NCBI RefSeq assembly: GCF_000620065.1
Contig: NZ_KK211061.1
Location: forward strand, 106,585-170,584
Reading direction: 5' to 3'
Origin: Meiothermus cerbereus DSM 11376
GTDB lineage: Bacteria > Deinococcota > Deinococci > Deinococcales > Thermaceae
Length of the DNA: 64,000 nucleotides
This document shows positions 7,575 to 16,240 of the stretch, one piece after another; positions within the stretch are counted from its first letter, which is position 1, and every line of letters starts with the position of its first letter. Below the pieces are notes generated by a model, which had not been told where the DNA came from, ran no database searches, and worked only from the letters and a program-made list of their open reading frames with translations. The translations under genes were made by a program, and so were the position numbers.

Positions 7575-8897
7575 TCAGGGTCGCATCCGGGTGTACATGC
7601 GCGGGAACGGGATGGCCTCGCGGATGTGCTCAATGCCGCAGATCCAGCGCACGGTACGCTCGAGGCCGATGCCAAACCCCGCGTGTGGCACGGTTCCATA
7701 TAGCCTCAGGTCCATATACCAATCAAAGACTTCTTCGGGCAGGTTGTGTTCGCGAATCTTCTGGCGCAGCAGCTCGGGGTCGTGGATGCGCTGTGAGCCC
7801 CCGATAATCTCGCCCACACCCTCGGGGGCCAGCATGTCGGCGTTGAGTACCAGGCGTGGGTCGCTGGGGTCGGGCTGCATGTAGAAAGCCTTGATGGCTG
7901 CCGGATACTTTTCCACAAAAATGGGCCGGTCGAACTGCGCGGTGAGGGCGGCTTCGTGCGGGGCGCCAAAGTCGTCGCCCCACTGCAGGGGGGTGAGCTC
8001 GAGTTCGGGCCTCTGGGCCAGCTGGTTGACCATCTCTACCGCCTGGGTATAGGTAATGCGAGGGTACTTGCCCTGTGCGGTGCTCTCCAGCACGGTTGTA
8101 TCGCGCTCGAGCAGCTCGAGCTCGAGCTTTTTGTTTTCCAGTACCCGTCCCACCAGGTAGATCACCAGCTCCTCCTGTAGCTGCATGTTCTCCTCGTGGG
8201 TCATGAAGGCCACTTCCGGCTCAACCATCCAGAACTCCAGCAGATGCCGCCGGGTTTTGCTGCGCTCGGCCCGGAAGGTGGGGCCAAAGGTGTAGACCTT
8301 GCCAAAGGCCATGGCCCCGGCCTCGGCATAAAGCTGGCCCGACTGCGAGAGGTAGGCCTTCTCGCCGTCGAACAGGTCTACCTCGAACAGGTCGGTGGTG
8401 CCCTCCACGGCGTTGGGGGTCAGGATGGGGGCATCCAGCCGGACAAAGCCCCGGGCGTGAAAGAAGTCGTGGATGGCCCGCTCGAGCTCATCGCGCACCC
8501 GCAGCACCGCCCAGGCCCGGCGGTGGCGCAGATACAGGTGGCGGTGGTCCATCAGGAAGTCTACCCCGTGCTCCTTGGGGGTGATGGGGTACTCCCGACT
8601 GGGCCGGGCAATTACCTTTAGCCCTCGCAGCGAAAGCTCATAGCCCCCTGGTGCCCGGCTGTCGGCGCGCACCAGCCCCTGCACCTCCAGGGCGGTTTCC
8701 TGGGGTAGGTGGTCGGCCTCCTCAAACTGTTCGTCGGGCAGCTCACCCTTGAACGCGGTGGCCTGTAGGAAGCCGGTGCCATCGCGCAGCTGCAAAAAGT
8801 GAATTTTGCCCTTGGAGCGCCGGCTGGTGAGCCACCCCCGGATGCTGACCTCTTGGCCGTCGTATTTTGCGATTTCTTCAATGAAAACCCTTTGCAC
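7575..8897 (-). CDS. asnS: Asparaginyl-tRNA synthetase
   Basis: The 440-residue class IIb synthetase matches the length of Thermus AsnRS. An N-terminal OB-fold (residues 1-100, [24 protein letters not shown]) binds the anticodon. Class II motif 1 is near residue 140, motif 2 contains [22 protein letters not shown], and motif 3 contains [13 protein letters not shown]. It charges tRNA-Asn in the cytoplasm. Motif 2 and the C-terminal region favour AsnRS over AspRS, although the two are related. The start is GTG, 6 nt after a TAGAAT box, so the mRNA is probably leaderless. Confidence 0.9.
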   Translation of the reverse strand: MQRVFIEEIAKYDGQEVSIRGWLTSRRSKGKIHFLQLRDGTGFLQATAFKGELPDEQFEEADHLPQETALEVQGLVRADSRAPGGYELSLRGLKVIARPSREYPITPKEHGVDFLMDHRHLYLRHRRAWAVLRVRDELERAIHDFFHARGFVRLDAPILTPNAVEGTTDLFEVDLFDGEKAYLSQSGQLYAEAGAMAFGKVYTFGPTFRAERSKTRRHLLEFWMVEPEVAFMTHEENMQLQEELVIYLVGRVLENKKLELELLERDTTVLESTAQGKYPRITYTQAVEMVNQLAQRPELELTPLQWGDDFGAPHEAALTAQFDRPIFVEKYPAAIKAFYMQPDPSDPRLVLNADMLAPEGVGEIIGGSQRIHDPELLRQKIREHNLPEEVFDWYMDLRLYGTVPHAGFGIGLERTVRWICGIEHIREAIPFPRMYTRMRP

Positions 8898-8903
8898 AGG
8901 GTG

Positions 8904-8933
8904 ATTCTAACCATAAATACCAGATTTGGTCAG
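8904..8933 (-). promoter_or_regulatory. asnS promoter, leaderless type
   Basis: On the minus strand: CTGACC (8933-8928), 18 nt, TAGAAT (8909-8904), then 6 nt to the GTG start of asnS. This spacing leaves no room for a ribosome binding site. Confidence 0.55.
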
Positions 8934-9033
8934 TTTTCTGACCCAGGTCGGTAAGCTGGCCCAACCGCGGAACCCTGTGCCCACGTGCAGAGGCGAGCCA
9001 ATTTCATCTCACCCCCGCGCTCCCGATTTGCGT

Positions 9034-9039
9034 TATGAT
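9034..9039 (+). promoter_or_regulatory. dnaE -10 box
   Basis: TATGAT sits 9 nt before the ATG at 9049, placing transcription start at or next to the start codon. No convincing -35 box is seen. The spacing supports the choice of this start over in-frame codons upstream. Confidence 0.45.
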
Positions 9040-9048
9040 ACCTGCGTA

Positions 9049-12000
9049 ATGGCTACCGACCTAAATCCACAGAACCGGCATAACCCCAGTACCTGCCCAG
9101 CTTGTAAATTTGCCCACCTGCACCAGCACACCCAGTTCAGTCTGCTGGATGGGGCGGCGAGGCTCAAAGACCTGCTCAAGTGGGTCAAGCAGGTCTCGCC
9201 CGAGGAGCCCATGCTGGCCATGACCGACCACGGCAACATGTTCGGGGCGGTGCAGTTTTACAAATATGCCAGTGAGATGGGGGTCAAGCCCATTATCGGC
9301 TACGAGGCCTATGTGGCGGCGGAATCGCGCTTCGACCGCAAGCAGGGCAAGGGGCTGGACGGGGGCTACTTTCACCTCACGTTGCTGGCCCAGAATATGG
9401 AGGGCTACCAGAACCTCTCCCGCCTGGCCAGCCGGGCCTACCTCGAGGGCTTCTATGGCAAACCCCGCATCGACCGCGAGATCCTGCGCGAGCACAACGC
9501 TGGCATTATTGCGCTGTCGGGCTGTCTAGGGGCCGAGATTCCGCAGTTCATCCTGCAGGAGCGCTTTGAGGACGCCGAAAAACGCCTGCAGGAGTACCTC
9601 GCGATTTTCGGCCCTGAGCGCTACTTTATCGAGATTCAAGACCACGGCCTGGCCGAACAACACAAGGTGAACAAAGTTTTGAAGGAGTTCGCCGACAAGT
9701 ACGGCCTGGGCCTGGTGGCCACCAACGATGGCCATTACGTAAGAAAAGACGACGCCGAGGCCCACGCGGTGCTGCTGGCGGTGCAGTCCAAGGCCACCTG
9801 GGACGACCCAAACCGCTGGAAGTTCCCCTGCGACGAGTTTTACGTCAAGAGCCCCGAGGAGATGCGCCAGACCTTTGACGACGAAAAAGAGCTCTGGGGC
9901 AGCCGCATGGACGAGCTCTTCGACAACTCGGTGAACATCGGGCGGATGTGCAACGTGGAGCTGGTGCCCAAAAAAGTGCAGTACCGCATCCCCAAATACC
10001 CGCTGCCCGAGGGCCGTACCGAGGTGATCTATTTCCGCGAGCTCACATTTAACGGGCTGCTCAAGCGTTACCCCGAACGGGTAACCCCTGAGCTATACCG
10101 GGAGTTTCTGCGCAAGATAGGTCGTCCGGTGCCGCATGGCGATGGGGAGATGCTGGCTTTGGAGCTGGCCCGCATCGAGGACCTCGAGGCCACCCGGGCC
10201 CACCTGCCCGAACTAAAGGAAGGTATCGAATGGGATGGGTGGGCCATTCTGTCCCGTGCCATCTACGAGCTCTCGGTGGTGGAGCGCATGGGTTTTCCGG
10301 GTTATCTGCTTATCGTGGGCGACTTCATCAACTGGGCCAAGGACCACGGCATCTCGGTGGGGCCGGGCCGCGGCTCGGCGGCGGGTTCACTGGTCACCTA
10401 TGCTACCCGCATTACCAACATCGACCCCCTGGCCTATAACCTGCTTTTTGAGCGCTTCCTCAACCCGGCCCGGGTTTCCATGCCCGATATCGATACCGAC
10501 TTTTCCGACGTGCGCCGGGGTGAGGTGATTGAGTATGTGCGCCAGCGCTACGGCGACGAGATGGTCGCCCAGATCGGTACCTTTGGTACGCTGGCGGCCA
10601 AAGCCGCCATCAAAGACGCGGCGCGGGTGTTTGGGCTGCCGGTCAAAAAGGCTGACGAACTGGCCAAGCTCATTCCGGTGACTTTTGGCAAGCCGATGCC
10701 GCTGGACAAGGCCGTGGAAGCCATCCCCGACCTGCGGGCCGAGATGGAGAAAGACCCGCTGGTCAAGCGGGTGCTCGAGGTGGCCCAGAAGCTCGAGGGC
10801 CTTTCGCGCCAGAGCAGCGTGCACGCCGCCGGGGTGGTCATCTCCGACGTACCCCTGCGCGACTACATTCCTTTGATGCGGGCTGGGGACACCGGGGCCA
10901 AGGTGACCCAGTACGACATGGGTTCGGTGGAGGCCTTGGGGTTTTTGAAAATGGACTTTTTGGGCCTGCGGACGCTTTCCTTCCTGGATGAGTGCAAACG
11001 CATCGTCAAAGAGTCCAAAGGGGTCGAACTCGATTTTGATAACCTGCCCATCGATGATTCCAAGACCTTTGAGCTGTTGGGCCGGGGGGAGACCAAGGGG
11101 GTTTTTCAGCTCGACTCAGCTGGCATGACCAGTGCGGTGCGGGGCCTCAAGCCGCGCCGCATCCAGGACATTATCGCCCTGGGCGCCCTTTATCGGCCCG
11201 GCCCCATGGAGAACATTCCCACCTACATCCGCCGCCACCACGGGCGCGAGGAGGTGAGCTATCCGCAGTTCCCCAACGCCGAGAAGTACATCCGGCCCAT
11301 CCTGGAAGAGACCTACGGGATTCCGGTTTACCAGGAGCAAATCATGCAGATCGCCACTGCTGTGGCCGGCTACAGCCTGGGCGAGGCCGACCTGCTGCGG
11401 CGGGCCATGGGCAAAAAGAAGATGGAGGAGATGGTCAAGCAGCGGGCGCAGTTCAAGGAAGGGGCGGCCAAAAAGGGCATTCCCGCCGACGAAGCCGACC
11501 GTCTGTTCGACCTGCTCGAGGCCTTCGCTAACTACGGCTTCAACAAAAGCCACGCGGCGGCTTACGCCATACTGACCTACCAGACTGCCTACGTAAAAGC
11601 CCACTTCCCGGTAGAGTTTTTTGCTGCGGTGCTCACGGTCGAACGCCACGACTCCGATAAAGTGGCGGAGTACATCCGGGCAGCCCGCATCGCCGGGGTG
11701 GAGGTGCTTCCCCCCGATATCAACCAGTCGGGCTTTAGTTTCCGGGCGCTGGAAAAGAGCGTGCTGTTTGGGCTGTCGGCAGTAAAAAACGTGGGCGAAA
11801 CGCCCACCGAGCTTATCCTCAAAGAGCGCGAGCGAGGGGGGCCTTACAAATCGTTGCCGGACTTCCTGCGGCGGCTCGATGGAACCGTGGCCAACAAGCG
11901 GGTGGTGGAGTCGCTGATTAAGGCCGGGGCTTTTGATGCTTTTGGCCCTCGAGGCCCCATGCTGGCGGCGCTTGACGACCTACTCAAGTGGGCCCAGTCC

Positions 12001-12909
12001 GAACGCGAGCTGGCCCAGTCGGGCATGATGGGGCTTTTTGGTGAGGCGCAGGAGCCCGTAATCCCCAAGGCCCCGCTGCTGGATGCCTTAACCGAGCTTC
12101 GCATGGAAAAAGAGGCCCTGGGCATCTATGTAACTGGGCATCCGCTTTCACGCTACGAGGGGCTGCGGGAAGCCGCAAGCTGTACGGTGGAGGAGTTGCC
12201 TCAGGCTTTTGCCGAACACCAAGGCAGCCGCAACCTGGCAAACGGCGGCGATAGCCGTCTGCCCCGACAGGGGATGGTCTTGGTGAACAGCGGCGATAGC
12301 CGTCTGTCCCGACAGGGGATCGCCCAGCGGGTGCGATTGCTTTTGGCAGGCATGGTGGAGGGTATTGTGCGCAAGCCGACCAAGTCGGGTGGAATGCTGG
12401 TGCGCTTTACCCTGGCGGACGAGACCGGGGCGGTAGAGGTGGTGGCCTTTGGCCGGGCCTACGACAAAATTTCCCCCCGCATCGCCGAGGACGCCGCGGT
12501 GCTGGTGCTGGTGGAGGTGGAGCCCGAGGGCGAGGGGGAGAGCCTGCGGGTGGTGGCGCAGGATGTGTTTCCTTACAGCGAGCTCGAGGGCCTGCCCAGG
12601 GTGCTGGAGCTCGAGCTAGACCTGGCCTTGCTCGACGAAGAAAAACTCCTGGAGCTGCGCAGCCGACTCGATGAGGCCTCCGGGCCGCTGCCGGTACAGC
12701 TCAAGGTGCGGGGGCCGGGGGGCTGGGCCATGATCGAAGCCCGCGAGGTCAAGGTGAGCGAGCAGGCTCCTGGGTTGTTGCAAGACCTGGACTGGCTCGA
12801 GGCCCGCTTGATTCCCGACCGTGAGATGCTGCTGGGCTATGGCAAGCCGGCCGAGGGCAACTTTAGGAACCAAAAAGGATCGGATCAGGGGCCGGTGGTT
12901 CCGTTCTAA
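9049..12909 (+). CDS. dnaE: DNA polymerase III alpha subunit
   Basis: The protein is 1286 residues from ATG 9049; the 41 in-frame codons upstream lack conservation. Domains in order: PHP domain (HLHQHTQFSLLDG, MTDHGN, residues ~20-290), palm with catalytic acidic motif MPDIDTDFSD (~residue 480), the SVGPGRGSAAGSLV loop, thumb/fingers (YRPGPMENIPTYIRRHHG, YGIPVYQEQIMQIA, YGFNKSHAAAY), then an OB fold (~1095-1170). It closely resembles Thermus DnaE, the replicative polymerase. No intein is present. Residues 1062-1091 are a 15-residue in-frame tandem repeat just before the OB domain, which Thermus aquaticus DnaE lacks. Confidence 0.95.
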   Translation: MATDLNPQNRHNPSTCPACKFAHLHQHTQFSLLDGAARLKDLLKWVKQVSPEEPMLAMTDHGNMFGAVQFYKYASEMGVKPIIGYEAYVAAESRFDRKQGKGLDGGYFHLTLLAQNMEGYQNLSRLASRAYLEGFYGKPRIDREILREHNAGIIALSGCLGAEIPQFILQERFEDAEKRLQEYLAIFGPERYFIEIQDHGLAEQHKVNKVLKEFADKYGLGLVATNDGHYVRKDDAEAHAVLLAVQSKATWDDPNRWKFPCDEFYVKSPEEMRQTFDDEKELWGSRMDELFDNSVNIGRMCNVELVPKKVQYRIPKYPLPEGRTEVIYFRELTFNGLLKRYPERVTPELYREFLRKIGRPVPHGDGEMLALELARIEDLEATRAHLPELKEGIEWDGWAILSRAIYELSVVERMGFPGYLLIVGDFINWAKDHGISVGPGRGSAAGSLVTYATRITNIDPLAYNLLFERFLNPARVSMPDIDTDFSDVRRGEVIEYVRQRYGDEMVAQIGTFGTLAAKAAIKDAARVFGLPVKKADELAKLIPVTFGKPMPLDKAVEAIPDLRAEMEKDPLVKRVLEVAQKLEGLSRQSSVHAAGVVISDVPLRDYIPLMRAGDTGAKVTQYDMGSVEALGFLKMDFLGLRTLSFLDECKRIVKESKGVELDFDNLPIDDSKTFELLGRGETKGVFQLDSAGMTSAVRGLKPRRIQDIIALGALYRPGPMENIPTYIRRHHGREEVSYPQFPNAEKYIRPILEETYGIPVYQEQIMQIATAVAGYSLGEADLLRRAMGKKKMEEMVKQRAQFKEGAAKKGIPADEADRLFDLLEAFANYGFNKSHAAAYAILTYQTAYVKAHFPVEFFAAVLTVERHDSDKVAEYIRAARIAGVEVLPPDINQSGFSFRALEKSVLFGLSAVKNVGETPTELILKERERGGPYKSLPDFLRRLDGTVANKRVVESLIKAGAFDAFGPRGPMLAALDDLLKWAQSERELAQSGMMGLFGEAQEPVIPKAPLLDALTELRMEKEALGIYVTGHPLSRYEGLREAASCTVEELPQAFAEHQGSRNLANGGDSRLPRQGMVLVNSGDSRLSRQGIAQRVRLLLAGMVEGIVRKPTKSGGMLVRFTLADETGAVEVVAFGRAYDKISPRIAEDAAVLVLVEVEPEGEGESLRVVAQDVFPYSELEGLPRVLELELDLALLDEEKLLELRSRLDEASGPLPVQLKVRGPGGWAMIEAREVKVSEQAPGLLQDLDWLEARLIPDREMLLGYGKPAEGNFRNQKGSDQGPVVPF
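12232..12321 (+). repeat. Two 45-bp tandem repeats inside dnaE
   Basis: Copies at 12232-12276 and 12277-12321 share the 28-nt core GGCGATAGCCGTCTG-Y-CCCGACAGGGGA and encode NLANGGDSRLPRQGM and VLVNSGDSRLSRQGI. Copy 2 is bounded by GGCGAT...ATCGCC and has an internal CTGTC/GACAG stem, so it resembles a palindromic mobile repeat inserted in frame. Confidence 0.85.
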
Positions 12910-12928
12910 GGAGGGCAGCCTCCTCTAA

Positions 12929-13053
12929 TACCGGATTCAAAAAGATACTCTTCAAACAAAAAACATCAAGGGGCTATCTTTTTGAATCCTAGAGCACTCC
13001 CTTCGGTCGGGTTAGTTCGTCACCGTTCGGTGACGAACTAACCGAATCTGGTA
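12929..13053 (+). repeat. Repeat family B, copy B2 (125 bp, short form)
   Basis: It is nearly identical to B1 (4715-4839), with TACCGGATTC...GAATCTGGTA ends and both internal hairpins. It lies 19 nt after the dnaE stop and runs into the 3' end of the arylformamidase gene on the other strand, supplying that gene's final codons and TAG stop. Confidence 0.9.
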
Positions 13054-13864
13054 TAAAAGATGCCCACACCGGGCTGTCTGGATTGGCGAGTTCGTCCAGG
13101 ACGTTGAAGTGGTGTCGGCCCGGTACCGACCTTACTTCGCTGCAATTCTCGGGCCAGGCTGCCTTCAGCAGGTGGCTTTGGTGGTGGAACTCGCTGGACT
13201 CCAGCGCGCCCACCGCCAGCACCAGCGGGGCCCGCAGGGTGGGGGTTTTGTAGACAGGACTGCAAGCCCTGGCGCTTTCCACATCGAGCCTTAGATCGGC
13301 GTTGAACGACACTTGAATCAACGGCTCTAGATCGAACAAACCGCTAATGGAGATGCCCCCGGCAATGGCTTCTGAGGGGAGGCTATAGCGATCCCAGGGG
13401 GTGGCGAACATCTCGGCAGTCAGGTGCCCCCCTGCGGAGTGCCCGCTGATCAGCAGGGGCACTCCCTCCAGGCCATACCGTGGGGCCGCCTGGTAGAGCC
13501 AGGCCACCGCCCGCCGACATTGTTCGGTGATCTGGCCGATGCTCACGGCTGGGCAGAGCGCATAGTTAAGCACCGCCAGGCTTATGCTCCGGGCCACCAG
13601 CGGCGGGGCCAGCCAGGAGAAATCGTCCTTGTCGAAGGCCCGCCAGTAGCCGCCGTGGATGAAGACCAGCAGGTAGCGGCTGTTCTCAGCCAGAAAGAGG
13701 TCGAGGGTCTCGTTGGGGCCGTCGCCGTAGGCCAGGTTGCGCTGGTGTGGCAGGGTATCGCGGGCAACTTGGGCTGCCTGGGCCCAGCGCCGGAAGTATT
13801 CCGGGGCCTCCGGCACCGTTAGGCGGGGGCTGTACTCGAGTTCGTACCAGGAAGGCTCGCTCAT
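12989..13864 (-). CDS. Arylformamidase (N-formylkynurenine formamidase), alpha/beta hydrolase type, repeat-derived C-terminus
   Basis: The protein has 291 residues. It carries HGGYW (70-74, oxyanion hole), the nucleophile elbow GHSAGG with Ser143, and His252 in GRHHFNVLDEL as likely catalytic base. This pattern fits the alpha/beta-hydrolase formamidases that convert N-formylkynurenine to kynurenine and formate. Tryptophan dioxygenase and kynureninase in the same cluster support this over a general esterase. The start is set by an ATGA overlap with livF. Residues 271-291 (IPDSVSSSPNGDELTRPKGVL) and the stop are encoded by repeat B2, so the native C-terminus has been replaced after the catalytic His. 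Confidence 0.75.
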   Translation of the reverse strand: MSEPSWYELEYSPRLTVPEAPEYFRRWAQAAQVARDTLPHQRNLAYGDGPNETLDLFLAENSRYLLVFIHGGYWRAFDKDDFSWLAPPLVARSISLAVLNYALCPAVSIGQITEQCRRAVAWLYQAAPRYGLEGVPLLISGHSAGGHLTAEMFATPWDRYSLPSEAIAGGISISGLFDLEPLIQVSFNADLRLDVESARACSPVYKTPTLRAPLVLAVGALESSEFHHQSHLLKAAWPENCSEVRSVPGRHHFNVLDELANPDSPVWASFIPDSVSSSPNGDELTRPKGVL

Positions 13865-14571
13865 ACGCTCAGGTACTGTTTCCAAACCTCGGGCCGGGCC
13901 TTCAGGCTGGTGGAGTCGCCCTGCCAGACCACCCGGCCTTTCTCCAGGATGGTGTGCTGGTCGGCCAGGGCCAGGAGGCGCTCGAGGTACTTGTCAATCA
14001 CCAGGATGGTCTGGCCGCTTTCCTTGAGTAGGCGCAAGACCCGCCAGATCTCCTCCCGCAACAATGGGGCCAGGCCCTCAGTGGCCTCGTCCAGAATCAA
14101 AAGCCGGGGGTTGGTCATTAGGGCCCGACCAATGGCCAGCATCTGCTGCTCGCCCCCGGAGAGCTGGGAACCCAGGTTGTTGCGACGTTCCTCTAGGCGT
14201 GGGAAGAGTTCCCAGACCCGTGCAAGCGTCCAGGGGTTTGGGCTTTGGTTGCGGTTGGCTGCGAAGGCGACCAGGTTCTCCTCCACCGTAAGGTTGGGAA
14301 AAATCTGTCGCCCCTCGGGAACTATAGCAACGCCCAGGGCCGCGATCTGCTCGGGGGCCAGGGCTTCGATGAACCGCCCGGCTAAGCGAATCCGTCCCTT
14401 ACGGGCGGGGGTCAGGCCCAGGATGGATCGCACGGTGGTGGTTTTGCCCATGCCGTTGCGGCCCAGCAGGGTGGCCACCTGGCCTTCCTCCACCCGTAGG
14501 TTCACCCCGAACAACACCTGGCTCTGACTGTAGAAGGTTTCCAGGTTTTCTACCTCGAGCAAAGCGCTCAC
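13861..14571 (-). CDS. livF: Liv-type branched-chain amino acid ABC transporter ATPase LivF
   Basis: The 236-residue ATPase has Walker A GRNGMGKTT (~residues 36-44), signature LSGGEQQML, Walker B LLILDEATEGL, and the VPEGRQIFPNLTV segment characteristic of LivF. One oddity is VIDKYLERLLALAD, where a Lys (VIDK) replaces the usual switch-region sequence VEQ. It forms a cytoplasmic heterodimer with LivG to energise the LivHM permease. Its ends overlap livG and the formamidase gene by 4 nt each (ATGA). Confidence 0.85.
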   Translation of the reverse strand: MSALLEVENLETFYSQSQVLFGVNLRVEEGQVATLLGRNGMGKTTTVRSILGLTPARKGRIRLAGRFIEALAPEQIAALGVAIVPEGRQIFPNLTVEENLVAFAANRNQSPNPWTLARVWELFPRLEERRNNLGSQLSGGEQQMLAIGRALMTNPRLLILDEATEGLAPLLREEIWRVLRLLKESGQTILVIDKYLERLLALADQHTILEKGRVVWQGDSTSLKARPEVWKQYLSV

Positions 14572-15320
14572 GCTGTATCCCCCTCCTCGCCCAGGTAGGC
14601 TTTGTGCACCTCCGGGTTGGCCCGGATTTCCGCCGGGCTCCCCGAGGCGATCACTTGACCGTAGACCAGTACCGAGATGCGCTGCGCCAGCCGGAAGACC
14701 GCGCCCATGTCGTGCTCGACCAGCAGGATGCTGTGCTGCTGCGCCAGGCGAGCAATCAGCTCAACCATCTTTTCCGATTCCTCCAGGCCCATCCCGGCCA
14801 TGGGCTCGTCCAGCAGCAGGAGTTTGGGACGAGAGGCCAGGGCCAGGCCTACCTCGAGGGCCCGCTGCTCCCCGTGGGAGAGTCGGCCCACCACCACCTC
14901 GAAGCGCCGGGCCAGCCCGATCTGTTCGGCCACGGCCAGGGCCGCTTCGGTCAGGTGCTTTTCCCGTGCGGCCGGCTGCCAGAAACGGAAGCTGCTGCCC
15001 GAGCGGGCCTGCACGGCCAGCTCGAGGTTGGCCCGAACGGTTTGGTTCTTGAACAGGTTGGTGATCTGGAAGGTGCGGGCCAGGCCCCGGTGCACCCTCA
15101 GGTGGGCGGGCAGATGGGTGATGTCTTCACCCTGGAAGCGCACCCGCCCACCGCTGGGCTTGAGCACGCCGGTGATCAGGTTGATCAGGGTGGTCTTGCC
15201 GGCCCCATTAGGCCCGATCAGGGCGTGGATCTCGCCTGGGGCCACGCTCAGGCTGCAGTTGTTTACCGCCAGCAGACCGCCAAAGTGCCTGCTGAGCCCC
15301 ACCAACTCCAGCAGGCTCAT
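14568..15320 (-). CDS. livG: Liv-type ABC transporter ATPase LivG
   Basis: The 250-residue ATPase has Walker A GPNGAGKTT, the LivG segment GLARTFQITNLF, signature LSHGEQRALEV, Walker B LLLLDEPMAGM and switch VEHDM. It pairs with LivF. It overlaps livM by 4 nt at its start and livF by 4 nt at its end, so the permease and ATPase genes are translationally coupled. Confidence 0.88.
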   Translation of the reverse strand: MSLLELVGLSRHFGGLLAVNNCSLSVAPGEIHALIGPNGAGKTTLINLITGVLKPSGGRVRFQGEDITHLPAHLRVHRGLARTFQITNLFKNQTVRANLELAVQARSGSSFRFWQPAAREKHLTEAALAVAEQIGLARRFEVVVGRLSHGEQRALEVGLALASRPKLLLLDEPMAGMGLEESEKMVELIARLAQQHSILLVEHDMGAVFRLAQRISVLVYGQVIASGSPAEIRANPEVHKAYLGEEGDTA

Positions 15321-16231
15321 ACCTTCCTCCGCAAAAGCCCGGCCAGGCCCTGGGGGGCAAAGAGCACAATCAAAAGCAGGATCACCCCCACCCCAAGCTG
15401 CCAGTGAATGGTCAGGTCCTGCAGCACCTCTTCCACCAGCGAGAGCACCGCTGCCCCCAGCACCCCACCCCAGAACTGGCCCACCCCACCCAGGATGACC
15501 ATCATCATCAGGTGGCCGGACTGCTGCCAGGCCAGCAGGCTGGGCGAGACGTACTGGGTGTAATGGGCCATCAGCACCCCGGCCAGGCCCGCTATAGCCC
15601 CGGCCAGTACAAAAGCCACTAGCTGAAAGCGGAAGACCGGATAGCCCAGGGCCAGGGCGCGGGACTCGTTTTCCCGGATGGCCTGCAAGACCCGCCCAAA
15701 CCTCGAGTGCACCAGCCTGTGCATCAAATAAAGCGCGGCCAGCAGCACCCCCAGGGTCAGGTAGTACAGCGTGGTGTCGTTCAGCTCAAAAAGTCCAAAC
15801 TCCGGTCGCCGGGCCCTGAGACCGTCCTCGCCGCCATACTGCTTGAAGGAGACCACCAGGTAGTAGATCATCTGGGCGAAGGCCAGGGTGATCATGATGA
15901 AGTAGACCCCTCGCGTGCGCAGGCTGATGACCCCGATCAGGAGGGCTAAGAGTCCGCTCAAGCCCACTGCTGCTACCCAGATGACCCAGGCCGAGGTGAC
16001 GCCTTCGCGCATCAGTATGGCCACCGCGTAGGCACCCAGGCCAAAGTAGGCCGCGTGTCCGAAGCTCACCATCCCCCCGTAGCCCAGAATCAGGTTCAGG
16101 CTGCTGGCGGCCAGGGCGTAGACCATAATTTTGGTGAGGAGGCCCTGGTAGAACTCGAGGCCCGTAGCAGCAGCGATGGGGGGGAAGGCCAGCAGCAGGC
16201 TTAGTAAAACCACGGGAAAGAACCAGCGCAT
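15317..16231 (-). CDS. livM: Liv-type ABC transporter permease LivM
   Basis: The 304-residue membrane protein has about eight hydrophobic segments and the LivM signatures YALAASSLNLILGYGGMVSFGHAA (near residues 38-61) and LVHSRFGRVLQAIRENESRALALGYPV, the coupling helix that contacts the ATPases. The start is ATG, 9 nt after livH. With LivH it forms the inner-membrane channel. Confidence 0.88.
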   Translation of the reverse strand: MRWFFPVVLLSLLLAFPPIAAATGLEFYQGLLTKIMVYALAASSLNLILGYGGMVSFGHAAYFGLGAYAVAILMREGVTSAWVIWVAAVGLSGLLALLIGVISLRTRGVYFIMITLAFAQMIYYLVVSFKQYGGEDGLRARRPEFGLFELNDTTLYYLTLGVLLAALYLMHRLVHSRFGRVLQAIRENESRALALGYPVFRFQLVAFVLAGAIAGLAGVLMAHYTQYVSPSLLAWQQSGHLMMMVILGGVGQFWGGVLGAAVLSLVEEVLQDLTIHWQLGVGVILLLIVLFAPQGLAGLLRRKV

Positions 16232-16240
16232 CCTGCCCCC

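Noticed and set aside
12232-12321. CRISPR-like repeats
   Set aside because: The two copies are direct tandem units without spacers, are in frame inside a coding sequence, and no cas genes are near.
9049-12909. Intein in dnaE
   Set aside because: Some bacterial DnaE proteins carry inteins, but the catalytic motifs are contiguous and the only extra segment is the short 2x15-residue repeat without splicing motifs.
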